Origin: Multifurca ochricompacta
Taxonomy: Eukaryota; Basidiomycota; Agaricomycetes; Russulales; Russulaceae
Assembly: GCA_022496185.1 (NCBI GenBank)
Contig: WTXG01000293.1
Coordinates: forward strand, 1 to 42,377
Direction: 5' to 3'
DNA length: 42,377 nt
The notes below the pieces were generated by a model. It worked only from the letters and a program-made list of their open reading frames with translations. It ran no database searches and was not told the origin of the DNA. The position numbers and the translations under genes were made by a program. Below, one piece after another: positions 9,924 to 21,303 of the stretch; positions within the stretch are counted from its first letter, which is position 1; each line of letters begins with the position of its first letter.

Positions 9924-10916
9924 GCACGGCACGCACAGCAGGTTCTTCTTCTTCGGTCTTTCGGGAAAGCGGGAAAGGAAATGAAAGGGAAGGTGTCCCC
10001 AGCCACGACCACGACCACGACCACGACCCTATGCGATGCAAGGGAAACTCTAACACAGCGATTAGATCGCCGCCAACTCCAGCCAGAACCAGAAGATGAA
10101 GCTCCGAATCGGGCTCAAGTCCCAAAGGGTCTCCTCAGCTCAGCTAATCGTCCCTGAAGTAATGCAACCGGCAAGTTAAAAAATTATTTGTTATTTGTTT
10201 GTTTGATGTTTGAAGGATGGTATAATCAATTCCATATTCTATTGTCAGGTGTTTGTTTTGTGGGGGATACAAGAGAGCAATTGTTCAAGAGGCAATGCCA
10301 TGCCATGCCATACATAATACATACCAACAGGGAATGGAATGGTTCTCGTCACCAATTGTCAAACAACGGGGGGGCGGGGCAAAGTTGGTTTGTGACTAAA
10401 ATGGCAGGCGGTGCGCGTATTACCTTAATTGGATTGAACAACTATTGTCCACGTGCTACCGCGGAATAAACACCGCCTCGCCGCTGTCGGCCCTCGCTTC
10501 ACCCGCGATCGGGATCAGGTCAAGTTCAAGGGGGGGGGGGGAAATTGAGAAGGGAAGGGAAATACATGCTGATCCGGCCCCTTTTCTCTTCCCTCTTTTC
10601 CCCCCAACCCAACACTTATTTGAACTCTCTGTGAGCGACGAGAGCTCAGCCTAGCCCATCCCCTCGCTTTGCTCTCTTCTCTTACCTCACACTTCCTTCA
10701 CTGCCCAACAACCCCCCCATATCTTCACTTCTCTCTCTTCTAATATCTTCTTCACTTCACGTCCATCCTTCTCTGTACTCAATCCCCCCCCCCCCCCCCC
10801 CCCACAATCCCAACTCCAAACCCTTCATCCATCAGCACAAGTAAATTATCATCATCATCACCCACACACCCAACCAAGTCCAATTGTCTATATATATATC
10901 GCCCCTTAACACCACC
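7804..10916. other. Intergenic DNA upstream of copy 2 and of the 10.9-kb gene
   Basis: Up to about 9923 this is the duplicate of the copy 1 flank. A 227-codon minus-strand open frame at 9442-10125 is not preserved in the left copy and is not called. Contents include (CT)n at about 8726-8748, AG-rich stretches at 9370-9500, a (CGACCA)n run near 10004-10027, a G12 run at 10530-10541 and a C20 run at 10784-10803. The 10560-10900 part is strongly pyrimidine-rich with a TATATATATA motif at about 10889-10899, typical of a fungal promoter/leader for the downstream plus-strand gene. Confidence 0.65.
10784..10803 (+). repeat. Poly(C) tract, 20 nt
   Basis: Uninterrupted run of 20 C in the leader region of the gene that starts at 10917. 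It is one of several such tracts in the window. Confidence 0.9.
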
Positions 10917-11588
10917 ATGCTGACCACACAAACCCTTACTGTTCCCCCTCGCATTCACTCTCTCTATTCTGAACTTCCTCCCAATTCACGTCGAGCGGCA
11001 AATCTTCCGTTCTTTGCCCCTCGACCTCTTCTTACACCCCCATCATCAATCGTATGCGCGTCTAGTAACACCAGCAACGCATCTGGCTCCCCACCTCTCA
11101 TTCCGAGGCGTAACTCGACGTCAAGACGAAACGCTATTTCTTACCACCCCTCACAACCTACGTCAGAGAACCCATTTTCCTCCCAGAGCAAGAGCAACTC
11201 AACGTCACCTTCACCGCCACTGTCGCCGTCGCCGTCGCCGTCACCCCTGGTATTACCTCCTTCTCCTCGCCCGAGGCCAGCCATCCTCGTTTCATCGGGT
11301 TACACATCTGAGCCGAAACTGATCTCTTACACCCCACCCCTTGTCATTTCACTGGCTCCGGCTCGTGTTCCACGCTCACAGAGGGAGTATCAGGCGAAGA
11401 TGGTGGCCAACCTGTTGCTCAACCGTGCAGGTCGTGCACGCCCCATGCGTTGCGCCCGTCGTGTATCATTTTTACGCGCCGGTTATCAACCCAGCAGGTT
11501 GTCCTCATGTGTCGTCGCCAGTGACGTGGACGAAGAGGAAGTTCTCAGTGAGGAGGAAGAAGAGGAGGAAGAAGTTGTTTCAGCGTAA
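10917..11588 (+). CDS. Hypothetical Ser/Pro-rich protein with acidic tail
   Basis: Single-exon frame of 223 aa starting at the ATG in ACCACCATG, the first ATG of the frame and in good Kozak context. Residues 1-130 are low-complexity Ser/Pro/Arg with a run of alternating Ser-Pro around residue 100. A less biased block follows (about 150-205), with PRSQREYQAKMVANLLLNR and basic residues, then an acidic tail (EEEVLSEEEEEEEE). The block around REYQAKMV looks like the conserved core of small agaricomycete proteins of unknown function; that is recollection, not a search. A long pyrimidine-rich leader precedes it. No signal peptide or membrane segment is visible. A nuclear or regulatory role is possible but not shown. 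Confidence 0.7.
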   Translation: MLTTQTLTVPPRIHSLYSELPPNSRRAANLPFFAPRPLLTPPSSIVCASSNTSNASGSPPLIPRRNSTSRRNAISYHPSQPTSENPFSSQSKSNSTSPSPPLSPSPSPSPLVLPPSPRPRPAILVSSGYTSEPKLISYTPPLVISLAPARVPRSQREYQAKMVANLLLNRAGRARPMRCARRVSFLRAGYQPSRLSSCVVASDVDEEEVLSEEEEEEEEVVSA

Positions 11589-11669
11589 AGCGTGAGAGTG
11601 TTTTACCATCAGGACAGGTGCCTGCTGCTGTACCATCATCATGAACGACTGTTTAGGTTGCCATCAACG

Positions 11670-11686
11670 CCCCCCCCCCCCCCCCC
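11670..11686 (+). repeat. Poly(C) tract, 17 nt
   Basis: Uninterrupted C run about 80 nt past the stop codon of the 10917-11588 gene, probably within its 3' UTR. Confidence 0.9.
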
Positions 11687-12087
11687 ACCCCCCACACACC
11701 CCTTCCCATCATTCATGTTTACCTCGTTTCTTGTATAACATATCATCGTCATAGCTCTCTACATCTTCCCATCTCTTGCATTCTAGACCGCAACCAAATA
11801 TCGCTCTCTTCTGTCCTCCCCCAAGTAAAGCCGATCCATTGTTCTCACTTGGTTGTTGTTGTTGTTTGTTGTACAAAAGAGTATGACTGTTTCTCACTCC
11901 CACGCACCACCACTGTTTGTTTGTTAAACTCTTAGGCTCTAGGCTCTATTGTTTTTTTTTTCTTTCTTGTACATGAGCCTGTTCTTTGCTCTCGGAACTA
12001 CTCCTCTGAATTCTCGAAATACGGTTCCTGCGCTGTGGCGCATAATAATAAATAATAGTCTCCAGCTCCACCATATCCATGGCCATG

Positions 12088-12095
12088 TGACGTCA
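12088..12095. promoter_or_regulatory. TGACGTCA (CRE/ATF-type) palindrome
   Basis: Perfect eight-base palindrome matching the consensus for bZIP ATF/CREB-class factors. Presence is seen directly; binding is inferred. Confidence 0.4.
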
Positions 12096-12813
12096 GATGA
12101 AAAATGAAACACCCCTCTGTCTTGCTCTTGAATGAAACGAAAATGAATGAACTCAGAAACTCAGAACTGATGAAATTTTGTTGCTGCTGTCCAATCTGAG
12201 CTAAAGCCTGGAGTTCTGGACCGGCGTATGATGATGGATGGGGGCCCTTCTGTTCTTCTTTCTTCTCCTTCTCTTTCCAACCCTTCTCCCTTCTTCATAT
12301 CTCAAGGCCACATCATATATAAGCACCCCTCTCCCCCCCTCCCAAAAATTTTAGAAGAGATCGAGACAAACTACCTCGAAAATGAAGGTTCGGGCCTTTT
12401 TTTTTTTTCTTTCTAAGCGTGAGCCGTGAATAGGTCCGGGGGGGGGGAGGGGATTAGAGAGAGAGAGCCAGCCCCCCAAGCCCCAGGTATGCCTCTTCAA
12501 GGTTGAGCCGGCGCGGGGGTGGGGTGGGTAAAAAGGCTCACTCGACTCCTCACATAATGGAGAAAAGAATTTTTTTTTTTTTTTTTTCTTATTACTCCAT
12601 TCTGTGTGTTAGAGAGCGGAAACAAACAAAACGTGCCGTCACATCCCTCCTCCTCCCCTAATTGCTGCTACCCTATGCCCAGCCCATTTTCCACCCCCCT
12701 TCGTCACTAAACGCATGCCCCAAACTTAAGCCTAAACCTTAATAAATAAAAAAAACCAACGCCGCCATTAAGCGCAGCATTTACATTACAATGCACGCGC
12801 AATGCCTCATTTT

Positions 12814-12821
12814 GACGTCAC
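12814..12821. promoter_or_regulatory. TGACGTCA (CRE/ATF-type) palindrome
   Basis: Second perfect copy of the motif in the same gene-poor interval, 726 bases from the first. Confidence 0.4.
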
Positions 12822-13531
12822 CTCATACCCCACCCCTCCCCTTCCGCCGTTTAGGAGGTATAGAGACAAGAGATTGAGACGAAGAGCGCATACATGAACG
12901 TACCTCGCACACCCTACCCGACACAAATGTATGCATAACATTAAGGTAATGATAATACCTCCCTCACCTCCTAGCATGGTCAACTGTCACCCCGAGGAGG
13001 AGGGGATTATCCTCAGGGGCGCGCCGGCCATATATCTTTATTGAAGCCGTCAAAAAATTGTGACGCACCCATCATACTACTACTACTACTACTCTACTGA
13101 TTCAACGCCACCCGTCGGGACCGGTGAACAGCCCTCTCCAGTAGCTACAACAAAACGAATGGCAGATGGCTCTGTTCACTGTGTAAAACTAATCATCCTT
13201 TTTTTTTTTTTCGAATATGGCTCTGTTGAAACGAATGGAAGAAGACCCGAAAAGCCCGTTTTTGGGTCATTCATCATCATGATGACCGACCGACAGGGAC
13301 GACGACGACAAAGTAAAAGGGAACACACAGAAGCAAAGCAAAGAAAGGAAGTTCATCGAGACAGGTCCCCAGCGCTTGATACACCGCCCCACCCTGCCCC
13401 GCCGCCGCCGCCATCACCGCTCCCAATTTCGCTTCCGGATTCGGGATAGGGGGTTGGTTGGTTGGTTCCGTCCGAGACAGACATCAAGCAAGCAGAGAGC
13501 TTTTTGCTGGGAGGGAGGTGGGAGGAGGGGT

Positions 13532-13546
13532 GGGGGGGGGGGGGGG
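13532..13546 (+). repeat. Poly(G) tract, 15 nt
   Basis: Uninterrupted G run in a G-rich stretch that could form a G-quadruplex. Confidence 0.88.
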
Positions 13547-15480
13547 AAATGCTGTTGGGTAGATGATAGGTACATTATATTGGATTATTACTTATCTCAA
13601 GAAAGTTAAATTATCAGCCATTTCTTTTAGTTGTCAAATCTTATAATAATTTAAAGAAAAGGGCCAGTGGCCACCGCCCAAACAACAAACACAACCTTTT
13701 TTTATTTATTTATTTTATTTTTAAACCAATCAATCAACTGTTGTCACATCGGAAGGGGGTGGGGTGGGGGGGGGGGGGGAATGTTTAGTTTTTTGATCTC
13801 TCTAAAATTTATTTATTTATATTGCAGACACACACAATTCGGCCCCGGGCTGGGCGCGCAATTGAGAGGCAGTCTCGGTCCCGAAACGTTTTTTGACAAA
13901 ATTCATACGGACCGGACTCAAGAGTGGGTCATTTGGCTATGGCGTGGCTACACTACACACGCACGGGAGACCAAGCCAGGTCAACTTTCCTTTATCCCTC
14001 ACTTTTTGTTTTTTTATCTTTTTATTTTTTTCGTAAACATACATACTCCTCCATCTCCTATCCTTTCCCTACTGGGGTTTTCAATACTCTAACTGTCACC
14101 ACATGACCTCCACCTACCCATACAGTAATTGCGAATAAAGTCAAAAAAAAAAGGCTACACACGCACGTGATCCCCACCCCAGCACTGCACTCGGCACTTG
14201 CACCCAACACTTGACGTGCATGTATTAAACTATTCTATTTTACATATTGTATCAGTGTTTGGTGCGCGGGCTATGTAATAATCCCATTACGTGGATTCGC
14301 CTACACAGGTTGGTGTGGGGTGGGCGCCAGCAGCATAATATCTGAACAGCCATGCACTGGTTCAACCTTGTGCTATGCCCTTCTTTTTCTTATCACAACT
14401 TTAGTTACCAGTTTTGGCATAATCTCTCACGCACTACTATCATTGACTTTTTTTTTTTTGCTCCTCTACACGAATTATCCTGGCTGGTGGTTATAATGGT
14501 TCGCCTTGGCTCCGAATTTTCTGTACGTACGTGAGTGTTGCATTCGCACTTTTTGAAAAAAAGATAATGGCACAAAAAAAGTAAAATATGTCGCCCATAC
14601 GTTCGTACTGCTGTACTCAGATTTGCCAGGTATGCTTACAGGTCTGGCATCCAAGAGATACGCACGCCACCCGAAAACCCCGTCAACTGCGATGTTCAGT
14701 GCAAAGTGCTTCCGACTCGTATATTAACTCATAATGAATGGTGGTAGGTCTATAGTAACTAAATTCTTAGGCTCTCACGACCTTTACTGTTTCAACGTGA
14801 TTTATACACTTAAATTATGTGTGTGTCTGAAGTTGTCTCTGTCTCCGAAAATATCGGGCGCTTGAACTCGGACTCCTCGGGGACTGCTAGGCACCGTCGT
14901 CGTTTCCCAGGATCGTGTGATCATCGACTCCCTTCTTAGTCGGGGGGTGGGGGGGGATACAATCTTGCCAAGTGTTTGACTATAACTCTGCTGATCTTCA
15001 ACTTCTTATATTTGTTTTGGTACCGACAGACAGTTCTCCGAGAGATCATATTTATTGGCTTAGCCTCACTGAATCGAATCTGTTTCATCGTTTATTGGGC
15101 CTAGGGCTCAGCTGGGCATATGGAAGACACGACCAGCATGATTCGGAGAATTTCAGGTCCTTTCGCCCCCCCTCCCCCTCTCCCCTCCCCTATTGTCCTT
15201 AGCCTTCCCAAAATGATACAACAAGTACCTTTGCTTGGCTTTGCTTCAATATCTTTGGTTTTCTCTGGCTTGTGAAACGAGCGACAACGTGGAGCTTTCA
15301 ATATGATACTTACTATTCCCTCACTCAGGATCTAGCATCACACGTCTCATCCCCGAAGCAGCTTTTTTTTTTTTTCTTTTTTCTCCGCTATCTCGGCCCC
15401 CGCAGTCTAGCTTGACTCTCACGATACACGATACACGATTCACGATTACAACGACCGTAAGTCACGGTATATGGATTCAA

Positions 15481-15498
15481 GGGGGGGGGGGGGGGGGG
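15481..15498 (+). repeat. Poly(G) tract, 18 nt
   Basis: Uninterrupted G run about 320 bases upstream of the aspartic peptidase relic. Confidence 0.9.
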
Positions 15499-15814
15499 CG
15501 TGAAGCATCCTCACCACGTGAAGAGAAGTTAATGCTTCAACCCCCTTTGACGCCAAATGACGAATATAGTCATCGCTTGCCATGCGAATACAAAAACAAA
15601 TACGCCTCGTAATGGGCTCAAAGTGGTATCACATGGTAATTTTTACGTAGAAGTTTTCGATTGTTTTAATTGCCCCCCCCTTCGAGCTCTGGAGATCCAA
15701 AGCTATAAGAGCGGGGGGTTTTTTTTTTTTGCATTCTTGTGATTCTACGTCGTGATCCCAGTCGTCATTCACTGCTGAGCTAGCTAATATCCTACGATTC
15801 ACTCACTCATACCC

Positions 15815-17506
15815 ATGTTCCCGACAGCCTCACTCACTGCTTTCCTCCTGCTTGCTGTCAGTGTTACTGCGAATCCGATCGTTGTTCGCAAAACCCCCCC
15901 CCCCCACAGTTTCATTGTCGTTTTGCTCGGCCACCTCAATGTCACTGGAAGTTATGACCTCGTCGCGAAGGATCAGGCTCGTGCCAAGAACTTCATGGAC
16001 TATCGGTAAAGCAAAACAGAGCGGCACCTTGAGTCCGGCTGCGGTCGTTTAGCGTCGGTGTGACTAACGTCGCCGTCGTCTACCAGGCTACTGTCGGTGT
16101 TGGTAGCCCTGCCACCAACTGTGAGTGGTACAATAATGGCTACGAGCATGGGTACGGATTCACACACACATGTCTAGATAATCTCCTCATTGACATGGGG
16201 AGCTCTAACACCTGGGTGGGAGCTGGAAAGACCTATGTTAGGACTAGCACCAGCGTACAGACATCTAACAGTGTGGTGAGCATCTTGTGTCCTTTGCACT
16301 TTAGTGGTGTAGCGTAAACTAAAAAGATAATTATTAATCAGTCTGTGACATATGGCTCTGGGTCATTCTCTGGTGGGTTTCCCCCCCCCCCCTCCCCCCT
16401 CCATATTGGACGACGGACCTCATCGTTGAAATATTTTATATTTACCACTCTGTTCTCCCAAGGTACCGAGTTCATCGACACTGTGACGATTGGCTCTGGC
16501 CTTGTTGTCTCTGGGCAATACGATAGGTGTTGCCTCAACCTCGACTGGCTTTACCGGCTTCGACGGTATCCTGGGGTTAGCGTAAACCCTTGGTTGTGTG
16601 AACTGATACCTAATTCCACGTAGTATTGGCCCTACCGACCTAACAATCGGCACGTTTGTCGCCAATGAAACACGGGCAGTAGTGTCCCCACAGTTACAGA
16701 CAACCTGTTCAGTAAAAGCACCATCACTTCTAACCCTTGTCTCCGTGTCCTTCGAAACCTACGATCACAACATCAGTCAAGAATGGCGAGTTAATGTTCG
16801 GTGGTGCCGACTCCACGAAGTTCACTGCGAGCTCTCACTTTCATGTAAGCATGTGGGGAGCGAGTCTGAGCTCGAGATTTTAAATCCCACTCACACGGTT
16901 GCTGGATTTAGTCCCATTACTTCAACTTCCCTTGCGAACCCTGTTCTGGGGTATTAATGAGTCCATCCGGTACGGTACCTCGACCTCTATCCTCACGACC
17001 ACTGCTGGTATTGTCGACACTGGAACCACTCTTATCCTCATCGCTACCGGTAAGTGACACTATGACCCCCCTTTCTCATTTTCATCTAGAAGATACCATA
17101 GTCCTCCAAATCGAATAATGACAACAACCCTAACACAGACGCATTACAACCGTTACACTACCGCAACTGGCGCTGTCCTCTCTATGCCACCACTGGCTTT
17201 AACTCAGAATCACATCGGCGCAGTTCGCCAATCTGCAATCGCTCTTCTTTACGACCGGCGGTAGATCTTTTTTTGAACTCACTGCAAAACGCACAAATTT
17301 TGGCCTCGTGCACTTAACACGTTCATTGGGGGGATTTTCCGGTAACATTTACCTCGTCCGTTAATGACATTGGTACACCGACCGGGCAGGGTCTCGACTT
17401 TATCAACGGCTACACTTTCCTTGAGCGCTTATATTCTGTCTATGATACTAGCAACAAACGCGTTGGATTCGCCACTACGCCATTCACCACTGCGACGACC
17501 AATTGA
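15815..17506 (+). pseudogene. Polyporopepsin-like aspartic peptidase (A1) pseudogene
   Basis: Relic of a secreted pepsin-family peptidase. The start encodes a signal peptide (MFPTASLTAFLLLAVSVTANP) and the pro-segment VAKDQARAK. The first active-site motif is at 16192-16200 but reads DMGSSNTWVG, with Met for the Thr of DTG. The second, VDTGTTLIL (17016-17024), is normal. The last exon ends FLERLYSVYDTSNKRVGF..ATTN and a stop at 17504-17506. Lesions: an in-frame stop at 16007 before the mature enzyme; a 1-nt insertion near 16518-16522 (frame resumes as IGVASTSTGFTGFDGIL); another near 16733-16738; a frame change near 16948-16955 between LANPVL and WGINES. Introns remain recognisable, for example 16122-16176, a GTTAGC..TAG intron ending at 16623, and one ending near 16914. 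Many lesions make sequencing error an unlikely explanation. Confidence 0.88.
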
Positions 17507-18629
17507 TGGATGGATGGATGGGTTCGATAGTTATGCCTTTGGGTCTGCAGCACCTGAAGAGCTGGGCCAAGAATTGTTTATTGGTTCTATTACTCGTGGC
17601 ACTCTCACTTTTATTGGCTCACACAGGCTTGTGTATTGCTTTTTTTTTGTTTGAATAGCTTATGGGCGCGCGCCATCAGCTAGCTGCCCAAGGGATATTA
17701 CAAAATTTTCATGAGCTTACTTACTACTACACTTTTGAGAAAAGTGATCGTTCTCATGAGTGCAAAGCAGGCGCCAACATCATTAATCGTCGCGGCATCA
17801 TTCCTCCAGCAGACCGTCTATAGGGCGCATGCAAAATAAATAAATATCATGTTTGCCATGCGGATCACCAAACAACAGCGAGATCTCTGAATGATGACAT
17901 CGTTTTCGGCATCGGCATCACGAACCCGCCCACCTTTGCCCGTGCCCCCCGGCCTTCCTCTTCCCCTATCGTTCCTATCGAAACCGAAACCCGCTTCAAA
18001 ATCCTTTCATCCTTCTTCTTTCAGTTATAGATAGAGAGCCCTTCTCTGAAGAATCCGTAATGATCGTTTTGTTTTTCTCTCCATCGATGCTACAACATTA
18101 CATATTACAGAACTTTTTATTGTTTATTTTTTTTTGCTATTCGTTGACCACACAAATTTGTTTGGTTTGTCCGACCTGGCCCTCTCCCCACCCGTTTTAC
18201 ACTTGGCCGATAGTTTGGACGTCGTAGTATAGATCTTGTGTTTTCACCTTTCATTTATACTTTTTCCTTCTTTCTTCCCTTCTCTCCGAGGTGTCAAAAT
18301 GAATCTCCATTGAATTATTATTTCCGCGTTTTCCACAAAAAAAAAACAAAAAAAAGTGAAAACAACCCCCCCCTGAAACCTTGGGCCGCCAATCACATGC
18401 AATGATGACATTTCTGCCACCTCTGTGTGTGTAAGAGAAGAGAAGAGAAGAGAGAGAGAGAGATAAGATAAGCAGGTTGACGAGTCGTCGGACTTTTGAT
18501 GATGCCTTTCGAAAGGGTTTCACTGGTTTCGCTAAAGCCGTTTGTTTTTTTATTGATGAGAGTTTTATCTCCTCGAGGAACGGGTACCCATGAGAGATTT
18601 GCATCGTCATTCATAATAACTCGCTCACT

Positions 18630-18637
18630 TGACGTCA
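18630..18637. promoter_or_regulatory. TGACGTCA (CRE/ATF-type) palindrome
   Basis: Third perfect copy of the motif in the window, in context CTTGACGTCAGAGG. No gene start is close. Confidence 0.35.
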
Positions 18638-19617
18638 GAGGAACGGCATCCGAACCTCGCTCTGCCATATGCAGCAGCAGCAGCAGCACACTCTCCTTCT
18701 TCCTTCTTTTCCATATAAATCATATGTTCTGGAACTCAAAACAAACGGGGAGACGGGAGAAGGCGGAAACGCGCTTCGGACTATTTTTATTCATTCAGGT
18801 TCTCATAGAAAGAAGAAGAGGCCTTTTCTTCTTTCTAAAAAAAAGAAAGACACATGTTTGAATGATAGGGTCCAGAGCCTTGTCCTTTTCTTTTTCGTCA
18901 TTCATGTCATTCATGAAATCATGATTGTGATTGATTGGTGTGGAAGTGGAGTAAATTCTGGACTGGACCTATGGTTCGGACATGATCACACCCATAGTCT
19001 AGTCTAGGCAATGCTTCCACCTTACCTTCGGAAGACTTCAACCCAATACGACCCCCTCAAATATCGGAGAGTTGCTGGCACTGGTGTGACGCACGCTATT
19101 CAAGACGAGCTCACCCTGCTCACCACACTCAGGCTGATAGGAAAGTCGAACAAATCAAGGTCATGTGACATGCAGATGGCTCTGGATTTATCCGACTGAT
19201 TTTTATAACATAGACTTGTATCCATCGCGTGCGCTGAGTAAATTGTTCACATAGGGTACAAAAAACTAGAGATAAAATAAAGGCTGAGAAAACGAGTTCT
19301 AGATTGGCCAAAAAACTAGGTCTAATTTCTTTTTTTTTTTTTGCCGCCTTGAAACACAAAGGCAAAAGTCCCTTAATTTCTAGATTGGTTGTTGTTTGTG
19401 ATGATCTTCCACGAAGGCATCCACCAATCCTTAACCCTTCAACACCCCAAAGTTTCCCGGTAGTTCGGTTTTCAATACTCTTCTGAAGAGCTCCGTCTAA
19501 ACCCCCTCCCTTCGGCGACGACGATAATCCTTCCTATGCACAGCGGTGTCGAGCTTTTTTCCACAACAGTTGTCCGAGTGTGCAGATGCCCCGATGGATT
19601 ATTACAAAATCCGCCTG

Positions 19618-19636
19618 CCCCCCCCCCCCCCCCCCC
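19618..19636 (+). repeat. Poly(C) tract, 19 nt
   Basis: Uninterrupted C run in non-coding DNA. Confidence 0.9.
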
Positions 19637-20108
19637 GCCCTCCCCCTTCATTCTTGCAGCCATGCCTTTTTGTCTCCAATTGCATGCGTGAATACGGACG
19701 ATACACGCCTCGAGAAAAACGTCGATTCCATTCCTCCATACACGACGGATGTAGAACTTGAACGCCTTGGTCGCAAAAAAACAAAAACAAAAACCGGCGC
19801 AGGATGCAAGTCTCAGCAGGCGACAAATGAGAGGGCACCCCCAGTCTCAGCACAGCCCCCCCCGCCTGAGTGCGCGCTCCGGCAGACCCGGGTGGCGGAG
19901 AGAGAGATCCTTTGAGAGCACTCAGTGATCATTGACACAGCCTCCAGCTAGGGCCCCTTACTCCTCTTACTAGCCACTGGCAAATTGTGCAGGCCTGCAA
20001 ATCAAGTTCGCACCATTATATATAATGATCACACAAATAGGATAATAAAATGTCGGCTCGCGTTCTACAGGATTCACAAAAAAAAAAAAGAATTTCTAGA
20101 GTGGCCAA

Positions 20109-20157
20109 CGCTAGAGTGCCTAGAATGACATGCTAGTCAATTTTAGGCACTCTAGCG
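20109..20157. repeat. 49-nt near-perfect hairpin
   Basis: CGCTAGAGTGCCTA at 20109-20122 pairs exactly with 20144-20157. Inside, TGAC and GTCA extend the stem with small bulges, leaving a tight loop. A further CTAGAGTGGCC lies just upstream (from 20097), so the arm is partly repeated directly. It lies downstream of the minus-strand gene at 20321-20913, so it could act at that gene's 3' end or be a remnant of a small inverted-repeat element. Confidence 0.75.
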
Positions 20158-20320
20158 CTTGTCACTCTTGGCATCCCTGATAAGAACAGGGACGGGGAAG
20201 GGGGGGACGGGGGGGAGGAGGGAATTTGGGGGGAAGCAACAAAAGTTAATACATCCATCCTCATCATCCTCATCCTCATCATCGTCGTCGTAGAACTGCC
20301 TGCCCCTCCTGCCGTTATTA

Positions 20321-20472
20321 TTATTCGGAACACCGCGGACCACGCGCAGAAGAAGAATGGGCGAGAACCCTACCGAGAACACCGGGCAAGGTCCCTGGTG
20401 GATCCGAAAAACCGGCGTATCCAGAACGTGCGCGCGGCGTTGTCGAGGTCCTTGCGGCAGGTCGGCGGGTGC

Positions 20473-20532
<60 letters not shown>

Positions 20533-20913
20533 GACGAGGACGAGGATGAGGATGATGAGGATGGGGAAGATTTGGGGCGCCTATGGTACTAGTTATACTG
20601 GTACTAGCACTAGCACTAATAGACGCCGACACGGTCACGTTGTCATCAACTTTAGCTTGGGCTTGGGCTTGGGATTGGGGCGCCTGTTGTTGTTGTTGTC
20701 CTGGCTGCTGCGGCACGTTACGCGCGCGTTCTAGTGCTTGAGCTGCTCTACTGTTCATTCTCTCCGCAGCACGTTGTTGGCCTGCAAATAAACGGAAACG
20801 ATGGAGAAACCATGCGCGTGCACATGATTTCCCTTAGCACACACATGGAAGACGCTCATACAAGGTGACTTACTCGCGGGATGGCCGCCACAGGGTGGAT
20901 CTCCGACGCCCAT
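20321..20913 (-). CDS. Hypothetical Gln/Thr-rich protein (two exons)
   Basis: Model: exon 1 20874-20913 (MGVGDPPCGGHPA), intron with GTAAGT donor and GCAG acceptor, exon 2 20321-20781, total 166 aa. The spliced start reads HPASQQRAAERMNSRAAQALERARN, a plausible helical segment. It is followed by Gln- and Ala-rich sequence, a Ser/Ala patch, Pro/His, then a run of about 19 Thr from an (ACT)n repeat and an Arg/Pro-rich end. I do not recognise the family. The 3' end is uncertain: another frame at 20155-20382 encodes an acidic stretch (YDDDDEDEDDEDG) that looks more gene-like than the called tail. A further intron, or slippage in the repeat, may join them. Confidence 0.5.
20474..20532. repeat. (AGT)n trinucleotide repeat inside a predicted exon
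   Basis: About 20 perfect units. On the minus strand it reads ACT and encodes poly-Thr in the gene at 20321-20913; the other two frames would give poly-Tyr or poly-Leu. Confidence 0.9.
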
Positions 20914-21303
20914 GACTGTCAGAATCGTTGGGTGGGAACAAGAAGGGAAGGGTAGGAGGTAGGGGGGATGTGGTGGGAAATTGAAGAAATGCGAAGAAGG
21001 CTCAAGGCTGTGGCAGGAGTATATGTGAGGAAGTGTACAGCTTAACCACGAGGGTGTGATAGTCACTGATAATACACAAAACGTTGCGACTCAAATTGAA
21101 CAAAAAAAAAGTGGGGATAAAATTCTAAGCCAGCGATAATTCTTCTTAAATAGCAAAGTAAACCTATGACTGGCACAATTGTAGGCAAAAATAAAATATT
21201 GTGCCCGGGTACCAACATCTCTTGCTGAAAGTGCCAGAGTAGATTAAACCCAGGCTTGTCGTGAGTTGTCGTGAGAGAGTGGGGCAGTAAAGTAGAAAAA
21301 ATG
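20914..21303. other. 390-nt gap between two minus-strand genes
   Basis: Promoter of the gene starting at 20913 and 3' flank of the gene ending at 21304. No repeat or conserved motif stands out. Confidence 0.5.

Larger units (their letters stand above)
11589..15814. other. 4.2-kb gene-poor interval
   Basis: No gene supported; all open frames are short and low-complexity. It holds long homopolymers (C17 at 11670-11686, G15 at 13532-13546, G14 at 13766-13779, G18 at 15481-15498, several T runs), two perfect TGACGTCA palindromes (12088 and 12814), a (TAC)n patch near 13075-13092 and CACGATA-type short repeats near 15420-15450. The part below about 12,000 is probably the 3' UTR of the preceding gene; the part above about 15,500 would be the ancestral promoter of the aspartic peptidase relic. 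Confidence 0.6.
17507..20320. other. 2.8-kb gene-poor interval
   Basis: No gene supported. It contains (GATG)n just after the relic's stop, a GGCGCGCGCC palindrome near 17665, AG repeats at about 18436-18464, a TGACGTCA site at 18630, a C19 tract at 19618-19636 and a long imperfect hairpin at 20109-20157. The stretch 20155-20320 is an open minus-strand frame with an Asp/Glu run that may be the real 3' end of the neighbouring minus-strand gene. Confidence 0.6.

Noticed and set aside
9442..10125. 227-codon minus-strand open frame upstream of the copy 2 sedolisin
   Set aside because: The duplicated DNA at about 4200-4636 does not preserve the frame, composition is low-complexity, and there is no start or splice context.
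13060..13449. 129-codon plus-strand frame with poly-Tyr and poly-Pro
   Set aside because: It is simple-repeat translation (TAC and CCG repeats and T runs) with no ordered segment.
18251..18689. Overlapping minus-strand frames of 98-119 codons
   Set aside because: They run through AG repeats and A runs and overlap each other; nothing resembles a protein family.
20155..20382. Acidic minus-strand frame as a separate gene
   Set aside because: It has no convincing own start; it is more likely the misphased 3' end of the gene at 20321-20913, so it is reported there instead.
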